DNA of 16,585 nt. It comes from Pseudomonadota bacterium. Its GTDB lineage: Bacteria; Pseudomonadota; Gammaproteobacteria; Steroidobacterales; Steroidobacteraceae. The translations under genes and the position numbers were made by a program. Location: contig JAJZFQ010000165.1 in assembly GCA_021805275.1 (NCBI GenBank), forward strand, positions 1-16,585, written 5' to 3'. The notes under the pieces were generated by a model that worked only from the letters and a program-made list of their open reading frames with translations, ran no database searches and was not told the DNA's origin. Below are positions 7,606-14,935 of this stretch, piece after piece (the stretch's first letter is position 1; the number at the start of each line of letters is the position of its first letter).

Positions 7606-8066
7606 GGCGCAGCGGCGCAGCCCGCCGGGTGATCGGGATCGGCAATGGCGAGCGCGGTGACGATGGAGCCGGTCCGGCCTGCCTTGCCGCGCTGCGCGCG
7701 CGGCTGGCGAGCGACATCGCGCTGCTCCGCTGCGACGGGGAGCCGGCCGCACTCCTTGCGCTGCTGGAGGGCTCGCGCGAGGTCTACCTGATCGACGCCT
7801 GCGCCGCCGGACTGCCGGCCGGCGCAATACGGCGCTGGAATGTCGCCCGTCGTCCGTTGCCGGCGCGCGCCGGCATCGCCTCGACCCACGGCCTGGGCCT
7901 TGCCGAGGCGCTCGAGCTGGCGAGGGCGCTCGGCGTGCTGCCCCGGCGCTGCGTGCTCTACGCTATCGAGGGCCGCTCGTACGCGGCGGGCAAGGCGCTC
8001 TCTGCACCCGTGCGCGCCGCCGTGGCGTCCGTCGCCCGGCGCATCGAGCGCGCCACCGAGCGCTGA
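7602..8066 (+). CDS. Hydrogenase maturation endopeptidase (HycI/HybD-like)
   Basis: A 154-residue protease that removes the C-terminal tail of the large subunit once nickel is in place. The opening I-G-I-G-N-x4-D-D-G-A-G (11-24) is the family signature. By comparison with HybD the metal ligands should be an acidic residue at 20 or 21, D65 in L-I-D-A-C, and H96 in S-T-H-G-L. The GTG start at 7602 overlaps the large-subunit stop (GTGA); GTG 7629 directly before I-G-I-G-N is possible. It closes the hydrogenase operon. No hyp genes for Ni-Fe(CN)2CO assembly are present, so these must lie elsewhere in the genome. Confidence 0.9.
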   Translation: MRRSGAARRVIGIGNGERGDDGAGPACLAALRARLASDIALLRCDGEPAALLALLEGSREVYLIDACAAGLPAGAIRRWNVARRPLPARAGIASTHGLGLAEALELARALGVLPRRCVLYAIEGRSYAAGKALSAPVRAAVASVARRIERATER

Positions 8067-8087
8067 GCGCGCACCTTTCGATGCGTG

Positions 8088-8492
8088 TCAGGGCGCCGCC
8101 GGCTTGGCTGGCTTGGCTGGCTTGACCGGCGTGGCCGGCTTGGCCGGCAGCGGGCCGCAGCCCTTGGTCCAGGTGACCTTGCGGATGATGTCCTCGCGAT
8201 CCGTGTGCACCGCGACGCTGCAGCCGGCGTAGTTGTATTGATTGAAGCGCCAAGTGGCGATACGCCCCCCGGGCACCTCGCGCAGGCCGTTCGGTGTGCT
8301 CCAGCGCATCTCGAGATTGAACAGCGGTTTGCCGACGCGGGCCTGCGCCATCGTCGCCGGGTAATGCGGTGGCGTCGTGGCGCAGGCGGACAGCAGGGCC
8401 AGGAGCACCGGCACGCTCAGCGCACCACGCCGAGCGCCACCACGAGGCGCGCCCGATGGACTGTCCCTGCGAATGGCCGCTGAGCTGTTCAC
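8088..8492 (-). CDS. Small lipoprotein with Lys-Pro-Ala-rich tail
   Basis: A 134-residue protein. Two arginine clusters, then a hydrophobic segment and the lipobox L34-S-A-C37, show export and lipid attachment at Cys37. Residues 50-112 form a small domain with a Trp-rich stretch and two cysteines (C91, C112) that could pair. The pattern of a strand pair ending in V-H-T-D-x-E-D-I-I-R-K-V-T-W is faintly like SmpA/BamE-type lipoproteins, but this is not firm. The last 20 residues are a Lys-Pro-Ala repeat that may reach towards peptidoglycan. The start is GTG 8492, preceded by GGAGG with a 6-base gap; the nearby ATG is out of frame and stops after two codons. The gene converges on the hydrogenase operon, 21 bp from its end. 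Confidence 0.8.
   Translation of the reverse strand: MNSSAAIRRDSPSGAPRGGARRGALSVPVLLALLSACATTPPHYPATMAQARVGKPLFNLEMRWSTPNGLREVPGGRIATWRFNQYNYAGCSVAVHTDREDIIRKVTWTKGCGPLPAKPATPVKPAKPAKPAAP
8099..8150 (-). repeat. Short tandem repeats encoding the Lys-Pro-Ala tail
   Basis: The 3' end of the lipoprotein gene is built of near-identical 9-bp units (plus-strand form GGCTTGGCT or GGCTTGGCC), encoding about five K/T-P-A/V steps. Unit changes are in multiples of three bases, so copy-number change would lengthen or shorten the tail without a frameshift. Confidence 0.7.
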
Positions 8493-8884
8493 TGCATTCC
8501 TCCGGATCTACTCGAGGGTACTGAGGCGCCAGCGCTCCGCACGACCGCCGCCGCTCGACACGCCGCGATTGTATGCCGATCGCGGTTCGCGCTGCGGGCC
8601 GCGAGTCGGTCCAGCACGGGCCGGCGCGCCGGCTGTGGCTTTTCCTCAACACTGGACGCCTTCCACGCGCCCGCCGCGCGCGAAATCGTCACTGCCTTGG
8701 CGGGCACGCCACAGGCGAGGGGCCGCAGGCTCGCCCGATGCCACCTTCCCGGCGCCGGCACTGCCATTGACACAATACTGAAACAAATCGGCAACGGGAA
8801 CGTCATTTTCACCCCTTAGTCTGCGGATCCTCGGCGCGCGCTTTACGGCGCGCAACCCCAGAGAACAACGCGAGGAACCGCCCC
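8493..8884. other. 392-bp intergenic region upstream of the TonB receptor
   Basis: No convincing gene is seen on either strand. The first 260 bp next to the lipoprotein gene are GC-rich with no recognisable element. The last 130 bp hold an isolated TTGACA (8767-8772) without a matching -10, an ECF-type promoter (8797-8824), a GC hairpin at the start of the predicted transcript and a Shine-Dalgarno sequence (GAGGA, 8872-8876). No clear Fur box or cobalamin-riboswitch core was recognised. Confidence 0.6.
8797..8824 (+). promoter_or_regulatory. RpoE/ECF-type promoter for the TonB receptor
   Basis: GGAACGT (8797-8803) and TCTGC (8820-8824) are separated by exactly 16 bp. The established sigma-E/ECF pattern is GGAACTT-N16-TCTGA, so the match is 10 of 12 with ideal spacing. 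Transcription would start near 8831, about 54 bp before the ATG. The predicted transcript begins with a 6-bp GCGCGC stem (8834-8839 with 8848-8853, 8-nt loop). Confidence 0.5.
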
Positions 8885-11371
8885 ATGACCCGACTCGTCT
8901 GCCGCCGTGTCTCCCAGCACTCCAGCGTCGCGATCGCGGTCGCTGTCGCACTCGGCGCATCGGTCGCTCATGCCGTCCCGGCACCCGCGCCGTCCCCGGG
9001 ACCGATGTCCGGAACCGACACGCTGCAGGAGATCGTCGTCACCGGCAAGAAACAGCAGCTAAAAAGCCTCAGGCAGCGCTCGATCTACCAGTCCGCCTAC
9101 GGCGACAAGGCCCTCGACCGCCAGCAGCTGAAGTCCGCCGGCGTGGTCGGCGGCGCCGCGCAGGCGCTGTCGTTCGCTCCGGGCATCGGCGTGTCGGGCT
9201 ATGGACAGACCGGCGGCACCAAGGCCTCGATCAGCATCAACGGTATCAGCCAGGGCTGGGCGGGCGCATCGCCCGGCGTGGTCGATAACGGTGGCTTCGC
9301 GGTCAGCTTCGACGGCATCCCGATGTCCAATCCCATGACCGGCCTGTGGGAAACGCCGGAGATCCCGCAGACCGCCCTGCTCCAGGGCGCGCGTATCACC
9401 TATGGTCCCGGGGATCCGCAGAACCGCTGGTACAACAACATCGGCGGCGGCATCAACTTCGTCCCCATCCAGCCCTCCGATCAGGCCGGCGGCAAAGTGC
9501 AGCTCACCGGCGGCAGCTTCAGCACCGAGAACGCCGACCTCATTCTGCAGACCGGCAAGTTCCACGGCTGGGAAACGGTCTTCGCCGGAGGCGCCGGCCG
9601 CGCCAACAGCTTCCGCACCTCCGCGGACGGCTTCGCTTGGCCGAGCCGCAACTACTCCGCCTTCTTCAAGACGCGCAAGCTGTTCAGCACCGGCAACGTG
9701 AGCTTCGGCGCCTACCTCGGCGACGGCCACGGCTGGCGCCCGACGCTGATCCCGACGACTGCCGTGCCCGGACTCACCGTCAATGGCCTCGGCCAGCCCG
9801 GCACCCTCTACAGCCAGCAGACCTCCGGATACTACAGCGCGCTCAACGAGCACGTCTGGGAGAAGGACGACTTCAACCGCGTCTGGATCGTCTATGCCCG
9901 GCAGAACCTGCGGCTCGACCGGCGCGTGACGCTGCACAACCAGCTGTGGTACCGACAAGGCAATCGCCTGCACCTGCACTACAACAACTACACCGCCTCG
10001 CTCGGCGCGCCGAGCAACCTGTACGAGTGGAACGATCCGTCCTCGCACGATTACGGCGACAAGCTCTGGAGCGACATCTACCTGCCGTACAACCAGATCG
10101 GCGTGGGTGGCTATTTCACCAACACCGAGTACAACACGCTGCAGCATTTCTACAACCCGGCGGATTGCTACACCTACAACGGCGCCGCGGCGCTCAGCGG
10201 CTACGGGGTCACGATCCAGCCCGGCAACCAGTTCTGCGGCTCTCCGGCGTTCCCGGACGGTGGCTACCGCAACAATTACTGGTACCTGACGGACTTGGCG
10301 GCATTCGTGCAGGATGCGATCACACCGATCTCGCGCCTGACCATCACCCCGGGCATACGCGCGGTGGCCTTCGACACCAACTACTACCCCGAGGGTGCAG
10401 TGGAGGCACCCTACGCATCGCTCCTCGCCACGGCGCCTGCCGGCTCGGTGACGAGCAGCAACCCGACCATCATTGGCTTCAGCTCGCAGGACCACGGGGT
10501 GCTCCCGGCGACCAGCACCCACTTCAACAAGCTCGAGCCGTCCGTCAGCATCCGCTACCAGCCGCTGCACTGGCTGGCGATCTACGGCAACTGGGCGAGC
10601 GCCTATCGTCTGCCCCCGGTCGGCGGCGGCGGCGGCCTGTACCAGAAGCAGCTGCCCGCCGGCGACATTCTCGAGAAGGGCCTGGAGTGGCAGGTCGGCA
10701 CCAAGCTGTTCTGGCCCGAGGCCGGCGCGTTCAGCAAGGTCCTGGTCAACGTCAACTACTATCACCTGCATTTCAGCAATCAGTTCATCAGCAGCTGCAC
10801 CACCTCCAGCTCGGTCAACTGCACGCTCGCCACGGGTGACTCGCTGTACCACGGCGTGAATCTCTCGGCCGAGGCGAATCTCGGCACCCTCAAGATGTTC
10901 ACCAACCTGAACGTCGAGAGTGCGTACTTCAATAGCTACAACAACGGCGTCGCGTACAACAACCTGCCCGTGTCGGACGTCCCCAAGAGCACGTTCAATA
11001 TCGGCGCCTACTGGACGCACACGCTGCCCGGCGGGATCGCGATCAAGCCCCGCGCCTGGTACCAGTACGTGGGCGAGCAGGCGATGTGGGACAACAATGC
11101 CGCGGCGCCGAGCCGGCGGTACCTCCCGTCCTACGGCGTGCTGAACCTCGCGCTGGCCGCAACGCTGCCCTCCTCCTGGTACGGCAACACTGTGAAGGCG
11201 GTCAAGCTGAAACTCGAGGTCATGAATGCGCTCGACCGGCAGTACGACACGTTCGGATATCTCGCGGCCGGAGGCGGTAACGACATCTACGCCACGCAGG
11301 CCGGCGGCTATGTGCTCGCCTACCCGGGTGCGCCGCGCGCGGTCTACGGCACGATCTCGGTGAGCTTCTGA
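8885..11371 (+). CDS. TonB-dependent outer-membrane receptor
   Basis: An 828-residue outer-membrane active transporter. A signal peptide ends at A-H-A (residue 30). A TonB-box-like E-I-V-V-T-G lies at 49-54, the plug domain spans about 65-190 (with S-I-S-I-N-G-I and the I-T-Y-G-P-G-D segment), and a 22-strand barrel follows, rich in alternating aromatic residues and ending in Phe828, the usual outer-membrane assembly signal. The length is typical. Two cysteine pairs lie in probable surface loops (C428/C451 and C638/C646) and may form disulfides; a run of five glycines sits near 580. The ligand is unknown: no adjacent ABC transporter, FecIR-type regulator or TonB gene is visible. GAGGA is 8 bases before the ATG. 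The gene is probably driven by the ECF-type promoter and stands alone between that region and the terminators downstream. Confidence 0.93.
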   Translation: MTRLVCRRVSQHSSVAIAVAVALGASVAHAVPAPAPSPGPMSGTDTLQEIVVTGKKQQLKSLRQRSIYQSAYGDKALDRQQLKSAGVVGGAAQALSFAPGIGVSGYGQTGGTKASISINGISQGWAGASPGVVDNGGFAVSFDGIPMSNPMTGLWETPEIPQTALLQGARITYGPGDPQNRWYNNIGGGINFVPIQPSDQAGGKVQLTGGSFSTENADLILQTGKFHGWETVFAGGAGRANSFRTSADGFAWPSRNYSAFFKTRKLFSTGNVSFGAYLGDGHGWRPTLIPTTAVPGLTVNGLGQPGTLYSQQTSGYYSALNEHVWEKDDFNRVWIVYARQNLRLDRRVTLHNQLWYRQGNRLHLHYNNYTASLGAPSNLYEWNDPSSHDYGDKLWSDIYLPYNQIGVGGYFTNTEYNTLQHFYNPADCYTYNGAAALSGYGVTIQPGNQFCGSPAFPDGGYRNNYWYLTDLAAFVQDAITPISRLTITPGIRAVAFDTNYYPEGAVEAPYASLLATAPAGSVTSSNPTIIGFSSQDHGVLPATSTHFNKLEPSVSIRYQPLHWLAIYGNWASAYRLPPVGGGGGLYQKQLPAGDILEKGLEWQVGTKLFWPEAGAFSKVLVNVNYYHLHFSNQFISSCTTSSSVNCTLATGDSLYHGVNLSAEANLGTLKMFTNLNVESAYFNSYNNGVAYNNLPVSDVPKSTFNIGAYWTHTLPGGIAIKPRAWYQYVGEQAMWDNNAAAPSRRYLPSYGVLNLALAATLPSSWYGNTVKAVKLKLEVMNALDRQYDTFGYLAAGGGNDIYATQAGGYVLAYPGAPRAVYGTISVSF

Positions 11372-11373
11372 GA

Positions 11374-11434
11374 TTCCCCGCCCCCCCGGGGAAGCGCCCC
11401 CCGTGCCGCGCTGCGCGTTCGCGCGGCACGGGGG
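11374..11434. terminator. Two consecutive hairpins between converging genes
   Basis: The first hairpin has arms TTCCCCG (11374-11380) and CGGGGAA (11387-11393) with a six-C loop. The second has a perfect 14-bp stem (11398-11411 with 11421-11434) and a 9-nt loop. Neither has a following T-run, but the stability and position, 3 bp after the receptor stop codon and 6 bp before the end of the opposite gene, suggest a two-way terminator or mRNA-stabilising structure. Confidence 0.7.
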
Positions 11435-11439
11435 ACGGC

Positions 11440-11892
11440 TTAGTCGAGCTTGAACTCGATGGTATCCCAGCGCGTGGTGTCCTCGTGCCGGGCCTGGCGG
11501 CGGATGGCATCGATCAGCCCCCGCTCGTCCCAGTCCGCCACCTCATCGGCGAGCTCGGCAAGCGCCTTGGGCACCGCCTTGCCTGAGCCGAAGGGCTTCA
11601 GCAGCACCACGGGCTTCTGGCTGGCCTGGGCGTAGAGCAGCTGGAAGGTGATGAGGTCCTGGTCCTGGTCGAACAGGCTCGAGAGGCCGACCACCACCTC
11701 GACGGGGCTGATCTGGGCGCGCAGCGCCTGGCGCAGCACCTCCCGGTCCCCGGCCGGGCGGCCGTCCGGCAGGCTGAAGTTCTTGTAGAAGAAATTCCGC
11801 GAACTCTCCAGGTACTCGAAGACCCGCAGGTAGTCATCCGCGGGTTCCCATAGGTGGGTGACGAACAGGCGAATAGGATTGGCCTGCGACAT
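11440..11892 (-). CDS. TIR-like (ThsB/MTH538-type) domain protein
   Basis: A 150-residue single-domain protein. The first strand I-R-L-F-V-T-H-L-W (7-15), then E-P-A-D-D-Y, F-F-Y-K-N-F-S-L-P (34-42), I-S-P-V-E-V-V-V-G-L (61-70), K-P-V-V-L-L-K-P-F-G-S (93-103) and E-V-A-D-W-D (117-122) match, in order, the flavodoxin-like layout I know from the MTH538/DUF1863 TIR-like family that includes Thoeris ThsB. The helix that normally carries W-I-x-x-E-I-x-x-A reads L80-I-T-F-Q84-L-L-Y-A, so the catalytic Glu appears to be Gln. It may lack NADase activity. There is no ThsA or other defence effector nearby. The start ATG 11892 is chosen because homology begins there; GGAG lies 10-11 bases upstream. It is divergent from the phosphatase-fold gene. 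Confidence 0.75.
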   Translation of the reverse strand: MSQANPIRLFVTHLWEPADDYLRVFEYLESSRNFFYKNFSLPDGRPAGDREVLRQALRAQISPVEVVVGLSSLFDQDQDLITFQLLYAQASQKPVVLLKPFGSGKAVPKALAELADEVADWDERGLIDAIRRQARHEDTTRWDTIEFKLD

Positions 11893-11921
11893 GCGCTGAG
11901 GTTCTCCGTAAGCTGACCCAG

Positions 11922-11970
11922 TGTCGCACAAGCCAGGCCGGCTGCGAAGTGCGACAAGCCGCCGGCTGCG
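11922..11970. promoter_or_regulatory. Inverted and direct repeats in a divergent promoter region
   Basis: TGTCGCAC (11922-11929) and GTGCGACA (11949-11956) form a perfect 8-bp inverted repeat, 19 bp apart. Overlapping it, a 19-bp segment at 11928-11946 recurs with two bases missing at 11954-11970 (shared ACAAGCC and GCCGGCTGCG). The 136-bp gap between the TIR-like and phosphatase-fold genes is largely filled by these repeats, which suits a shared operator. No regulator is identified. Confidence 0.45.
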
Positions 11971-11988
11971 GTGGGCGGTGCGATTGCA

Positions 11989-11994
11989 TAGAAT
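11989..11994 (+). promoter_or_regulatory. Probable -10 element for the phosphatase-fold gene
   Basis: TAGAAT followed by GGCG is a good sigma70 -10 match; the -35 region 17 bp upstream (CTGCGG) is poor. The -10 overlaps the in-frame ATG at 11993, which argues that translation begins further downstream, at GTG 12029. Confidence 0.4.
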
Positions 11995-12028
11995 GGCGCT
12001 TTCAGCCGCGCGGAGCCTTCGCACGCAG

Positions 12029-12793
12029 GTGCGTCTGGTCGTCTACAACATTCGCTACGCCACCGGCACAGGTCCGGCCTTCCACCTGCCACTGCCCGGC
12101 GCCGGCTACCTGCGCAGCAATCCGCGGGTGCTGAACGGCATCACGCGCTTCCTGCACGATGAGCGCGCCGACGTGGTCGGCCTGATCGAGGTCGACAGCG
12201 GATCGGTGCGCACCGGGATGATCAACCAGGCCGAGCACATCGCCGCGGAGATCGGCCACTACTCGACCTTCCAGTGCAAGTACGGCACCGCCTCGCTCAA
12301 CACGCTGCTGCCGATCGTGCGCAAGCAGGGCAACGCACTGCTGGCGGCCCCGCATGTGCACGGACAGCGCTTCCACTACTTCGACACGGGCATCAAGCGC
12401 CTCATCATCGAGCTCGAGCTGGAGAACGTGTGCGTCTTCCTGGTGCATCTGTCGCTGAAGTTCCGCCACCGCCAGTACCAGCTGCGCTCGCTGCACGACC
12501 TGGTGGTGAAGTCGCAGAAGCCGGTGATCGTCGCGGGAGACTTCAACACCTTCTGGGGAACGCACGAGATCTACCTCTTCATGCGCGCCGCCGGCCTGCG
12601 CAGCGCCAACTCCGCGGGGCTGCCGTCCTTCCCGGCGCGCTCCCCGCGCATCGAGCTCGACTTCATTCTGGTCAGCGAGGGCATCGAGGTGAGCGATTTC
12701 CGTGTCCCGGACGTGCGCTTCTCGGATCACCGGCCGCTGGTGTGCGATTTTCAGATCCGGGCCGAGCGCACCGCGCAGCCGGCGGCCGCCTGA
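12029..12793 (+). CDS. Endonuclease/exonuclease/phosphatase-family protein
   Basis: A 254-residue metal-dependent phosphoesterase of the DNase I-like (EEP) fold. Expected catalytic positions are all visible: N7 in V-Y-N-I-R, E54 in G-L-I-E-V-D (metal), H140 in L-V-H-L-S, D171 and N173 in A-G-D-F-N, D211 in E-L-D-F-I, and the closing S-D-H (232-234). The substrate could be nucleic acid, a phospholipid or an inositol phosphate and cannot be told. There is no signal peptide. I chose GTG 12029 because the fold starts at once (R-L-V-V-Y-N-I-R), a likely -10 element overlaps the alternative ATG at 11993, and GGAG lies at 12011-12014. The ATG would add 12 residues. fadJ follows 9 bp after the stop, so the two are probably co-transcribed. 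Confidence 0.87.
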   Translation: MRLVVYNIRYATGTGPAFHLPLPGAGYLRSNPRVLNGITRFLHDERADVVGLIEVDSGSVRTGMINQAEHIAAEIGHYSTFQCKYGTASLNTLLPIVRKQGNALLAAPHVHGQRFHYFDTGIKRLIIELELENVCVFLVHLSLKFRHRQYQLRSLHDLVVKSQKPVIVAGDFNTFWGTHEIYLFMRAAGLRSANSAGLPSFPARSPRIELDFILVSEGIEVSDFRVPDVRFSDHRPLVCDFQIRAERTAQPAAA

Positions 12794-12802
12794 GACCGTG
12801 CC

Positions 12803-14905
12803 ATGAGCGCTAACACGAGCGGTCCGGGCGCCGCGGCGGCCGTGAACTGGCGCCTGGAGCGCGATCGGGACGGGATCGCCTGGCTGTGGGTCGACAAAGC
12901 CGGCGCCTCGGCCAACGTCCTCTCGAGCGAGGTGCTGCGCGAGCTCGACCGGCACCTGGAAGCGCTGCAGGCCGATCCCCCGCGGGGACTGGTGGTGATC
13001 TCGGCGAAGAAGAGCGGCTTCATCGCCGGGGCCGATATCAAGGAATTCACCCGCCTCACCGGCGAGGACAGCGCCTACCGGCTGATCCATGCCGGCCAGG
13101 CCGTGCTCGACCGACTGGCCGCGCTGCCCTATCCGACCGTGGCCGCCCTGCACGGATTTGCGCTGGGCGGCGGCCTCGAACTCGCCCTCGCCTGCCGCTA
13201 CCGCGTGGCCGTCGGCGATGAGCGGCTCGCCCTCGGGCTGCCCGAGGTACAGCTTGGCATCCATCCGGGCTTTGGCGGAACCGTGCGCAGCGTGCAGCTG
13301 CTCGGGGTGCGCGCGGCGATGCAGCTGATGCTCACCGGCAAGCCCGTGCGCGCCGAGCAGGCGCTGCGCCTGGGGCTCGTCGACCGGCTGGTCGGCGCGG
13401 AGGACTTGCGCCCGGCGGCACGTCGCCTGATTGAGGAGCAGCCCGCAGCGCACCGGGCGAGCCTGCTCGAGCGGCTGCTGAGCTCCCCGGTGGCGCGCCC
13501 GTTCGTGCAGTCCTCGCTCAGCGCGCGCCTCGCCGCCAAGGTGCACCGCGAGCACTACCCCGCCCCCTACGCGATCATTGAGCTGTGGAGCCGCTACGGC
13601 GGGCGCGGACCCGGGGCGTTCGAGGGCGAGGCACGCTCGATCGCCCGGCTGTTCACCACCGACACGGCCCGCAACCTGATCCGCGTCTTCCTGCTGCAGG
13701 ACCGCCTGAAGGGGCTTGCCGGGCGCAGCAGCGCCCCGCTCGAGCGGCTGCATGTGATCGGCGCCGGCGTGATGGGCGCGGATATCGCCGCCTGGGCAGC
13801 GCTGCGTGGCTGCCGGGTGACGCTGCAGGACAGCGACACCGGCCGCATCGAGGCGGCGCTGGCGCGCGCGCGGGAGCTGCTCACGCGCCGGCTGCGTGCG
13901 CCCGGCCAGGCGGCCGCAGCGGCCGAGCGGCTCAGCGCCGATCCGCAGGGGGCGACCGTAGGGGAAGCCGACGTGCTCATCGAGGCGATTACCGAGAACC
14001 TCCAGGCCAAGCGGGCGCTGTACGCCGAGCTGGAGCCGCGCCTGAAGGTCGGGGCGCTGCTCGCCACCAACACCTCGAGCATCGACATCGGGCTGCTCGG
14101 CGCAGGGCTGGCGCACCCTGAGCGCCTGGTGGGACTGCATTTCTTCAATCCGGTGGCGCAGATGCCGCTGGTTGAGATCGTCGCCGGACCGGCGAGCAGC
14201 CCCGAGGCGCTCGAACGCGCCCTCGCCCTCGCCCGGCGCCTCGAGAAGCTGCCGCTGCCCTGCAGGAGCGCACCGGGATTTATCGTCAACCGGGTGCTGA
14301 TGCCGTATCTGCAGGAGGCGATGCTGGCGGCGGCCGAGGGCGTGGCACCCGGCCTGATCGATGCGACGGCCGTCGAGTTCGGCATGCCCATGGGCCCGAT
14401 CGAGCTGGTCGACGTCGTCGGCCTGGACGTGGCCGAGCACGTCGGCACCATCGTGGCGCAGGGCCTGGGGCGCCCAGTCCCGGACTTCTCCGTGCTGCGC
14501 GAGCGGATCGAGCGTGGCACGCTCGGCCGCAAGAGCGGGGAGGGATTCTATCGGTGGCGGGACGGCCAGCCCGTCCGCCCCCCCGCCTCCGGCAACGCCC
14601 CGGCGGACCTCGCCGACCGGCTGATGCTGATCCTGGTCAACGAGTGCGTCGCCTGCCTGCGCGAGGGGGTCGCGGCGGATGCCGACCTGATCGATGCGGG
14701 GGTGATCTTCGGGACCGGATTTGCGCCATTTCGGGGCGGTCCGCTCAACTACGCCCGTTCCCGCGGGGTCGCAAGCGTCGTGGAGCGGCTGGAAAGCCTG
14801 GCGAACCGCTACGGGGAGCGTTTCCAGCCGGACGCCGGCTGGGCCGTGCTGGCCGGGGCCGGATCGCCGGCGGGCGCGGGAACGCCGGACCCGGTAAAAT
14901 CGTGA
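12803..14905 (+). CDS. fadJ: Fatty-oxidation multifunctional enzyme (enoyl-CoA hydratase / 3-hydroxyacyl-CoA dehydrogenase)
   Basis: A 700-residue cytoplasmic enzyme of beta-oxidation that hydrates trans-2-enoyl-CoA and then oxidises 3-hydroxyacyl-CoA with NAD+. The crotonase half (about 1-200) has the oxyanion-hole segment F-I-A-G-A-D-I-K (73-80) and catalytic glutamates E126 (G-G-G-L-E) and E148 (L-P-E-V-Q-L-G). The dehydrogenase half starts with the Rossmann motif G-A-G-V-M-G near 318-323 and has the catalytic His446 in H-F-F-N-P. The C-terminus G-F-A-P-F-R-G-G-P is typical. The length and the F-I-A-G-A-D / G-I-H-P-G-F-G-G features fit FadJ rather than FadB, with moderate certainty. No thiolase (fadI/fadA) gene is adjacent, so the partner must be encoded elsewhere. 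Confidence 0.92.
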   Translation: MSANTSGPGAAAAVNWRLERDRDGIAWLWVDKAGASANVLSSEVLRELDRHLEALQADPPRGLVVISAKKSGFIAGADIKEFTRLTGEDSAYRLIHAGQAVLDRLAALPYPTVAALHGFALGGGLELALACRYRVAVGDERLALGLPEVQLGIHPGFGGTVRSVQLLGVRAAMQLMLTGKPVRAEQALRLGLVDRLVGAEDLRPAARRLIEEQPAAHRASLLERLLSSPVARPFVQSSLSARLAAKVHREHYPAPYAIIELWSRYGGRGPGAFEGEARSIARLFTTDTARNLIRVFLLQDRLKGLAGRSSAPLERLHVIGAGVMGADIAAWAALRGCRVTLQDSDTGRIEAALARARELLTRRLRAPGQAAAAAERLSADPQGATVGEADVLIEAITENLQAKRALYAELEPRLKVGALLATNTSSIDIGLLGAGLAHPERLVGLHFFNPVAQMPLVEIVAGPASSPEALERALALARRLEKLPLPCRSAPGFIVNRVLMPYLQEAMLAAAEGVAPGLIDATAVEFGMPMGPIELVDVVGLDVAEHVGTIVAQGLGRPVPDFSVLRERIERGTLGRKSGEGFYRWRDGQPVRPPASGNAPADLADRLMLILVNECVACLREGVAADADLIDAGVIFGTGFAPFRGGPLNYARSRGVASVVERLESLANRYGERFQPDAGWAVLAGAGSPAGAGTPDPVKS

Positions 14906-14910
14906 ACAGC

Positions 14911-14935
14911 GCCCGGCCGAACCCGCCTGCCGGGC
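14911..14935 (+). terminator. Possible hairpin after fadJ
   Basis: GCCCGGC (14911-14917) pairs with GCCGGGC (14929-14935) over an 11-nt loop, 6 bp after the fadJ stop. It is followed by ATTAG rather than a T-run. A second stem, CGGCGAT (14944-14950) with ATCGCCG (14965-14971), comes next. Weak terminator, or leader structure of the following gene. Confidence 0.35.

Noticed and set aside
3111..8066. NAD-reducing Hox (group 3d) hydrogenase
   Set aside because: HoxF/HoxU-type diaphorase subunits are absent. The PyrK-like flavin subunit and HydB-type ferredoxin subunit indicate group 3b.
8767..8795. Sigma70 promoter from TTGACA ahead of the TonB receptor
   Set aside because: No acceptable -10 hexamer is found at 16-18 bp; the ECF-type pattern downstream fits much better.
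9059..11020. A 653-codon minus-strand frame opposite the TonB receptor
   Set aside because: Valine/arginine-rich shadow frame without domain features; the receptor on the plus strand is unambiguous.
11440..11892. Thoeris anti-phage system
   Set aside because: Only a TIR-like protein is present, its catalytic Glu appears replaced, and no ThsA-like effector or other defence gene lies nearby.
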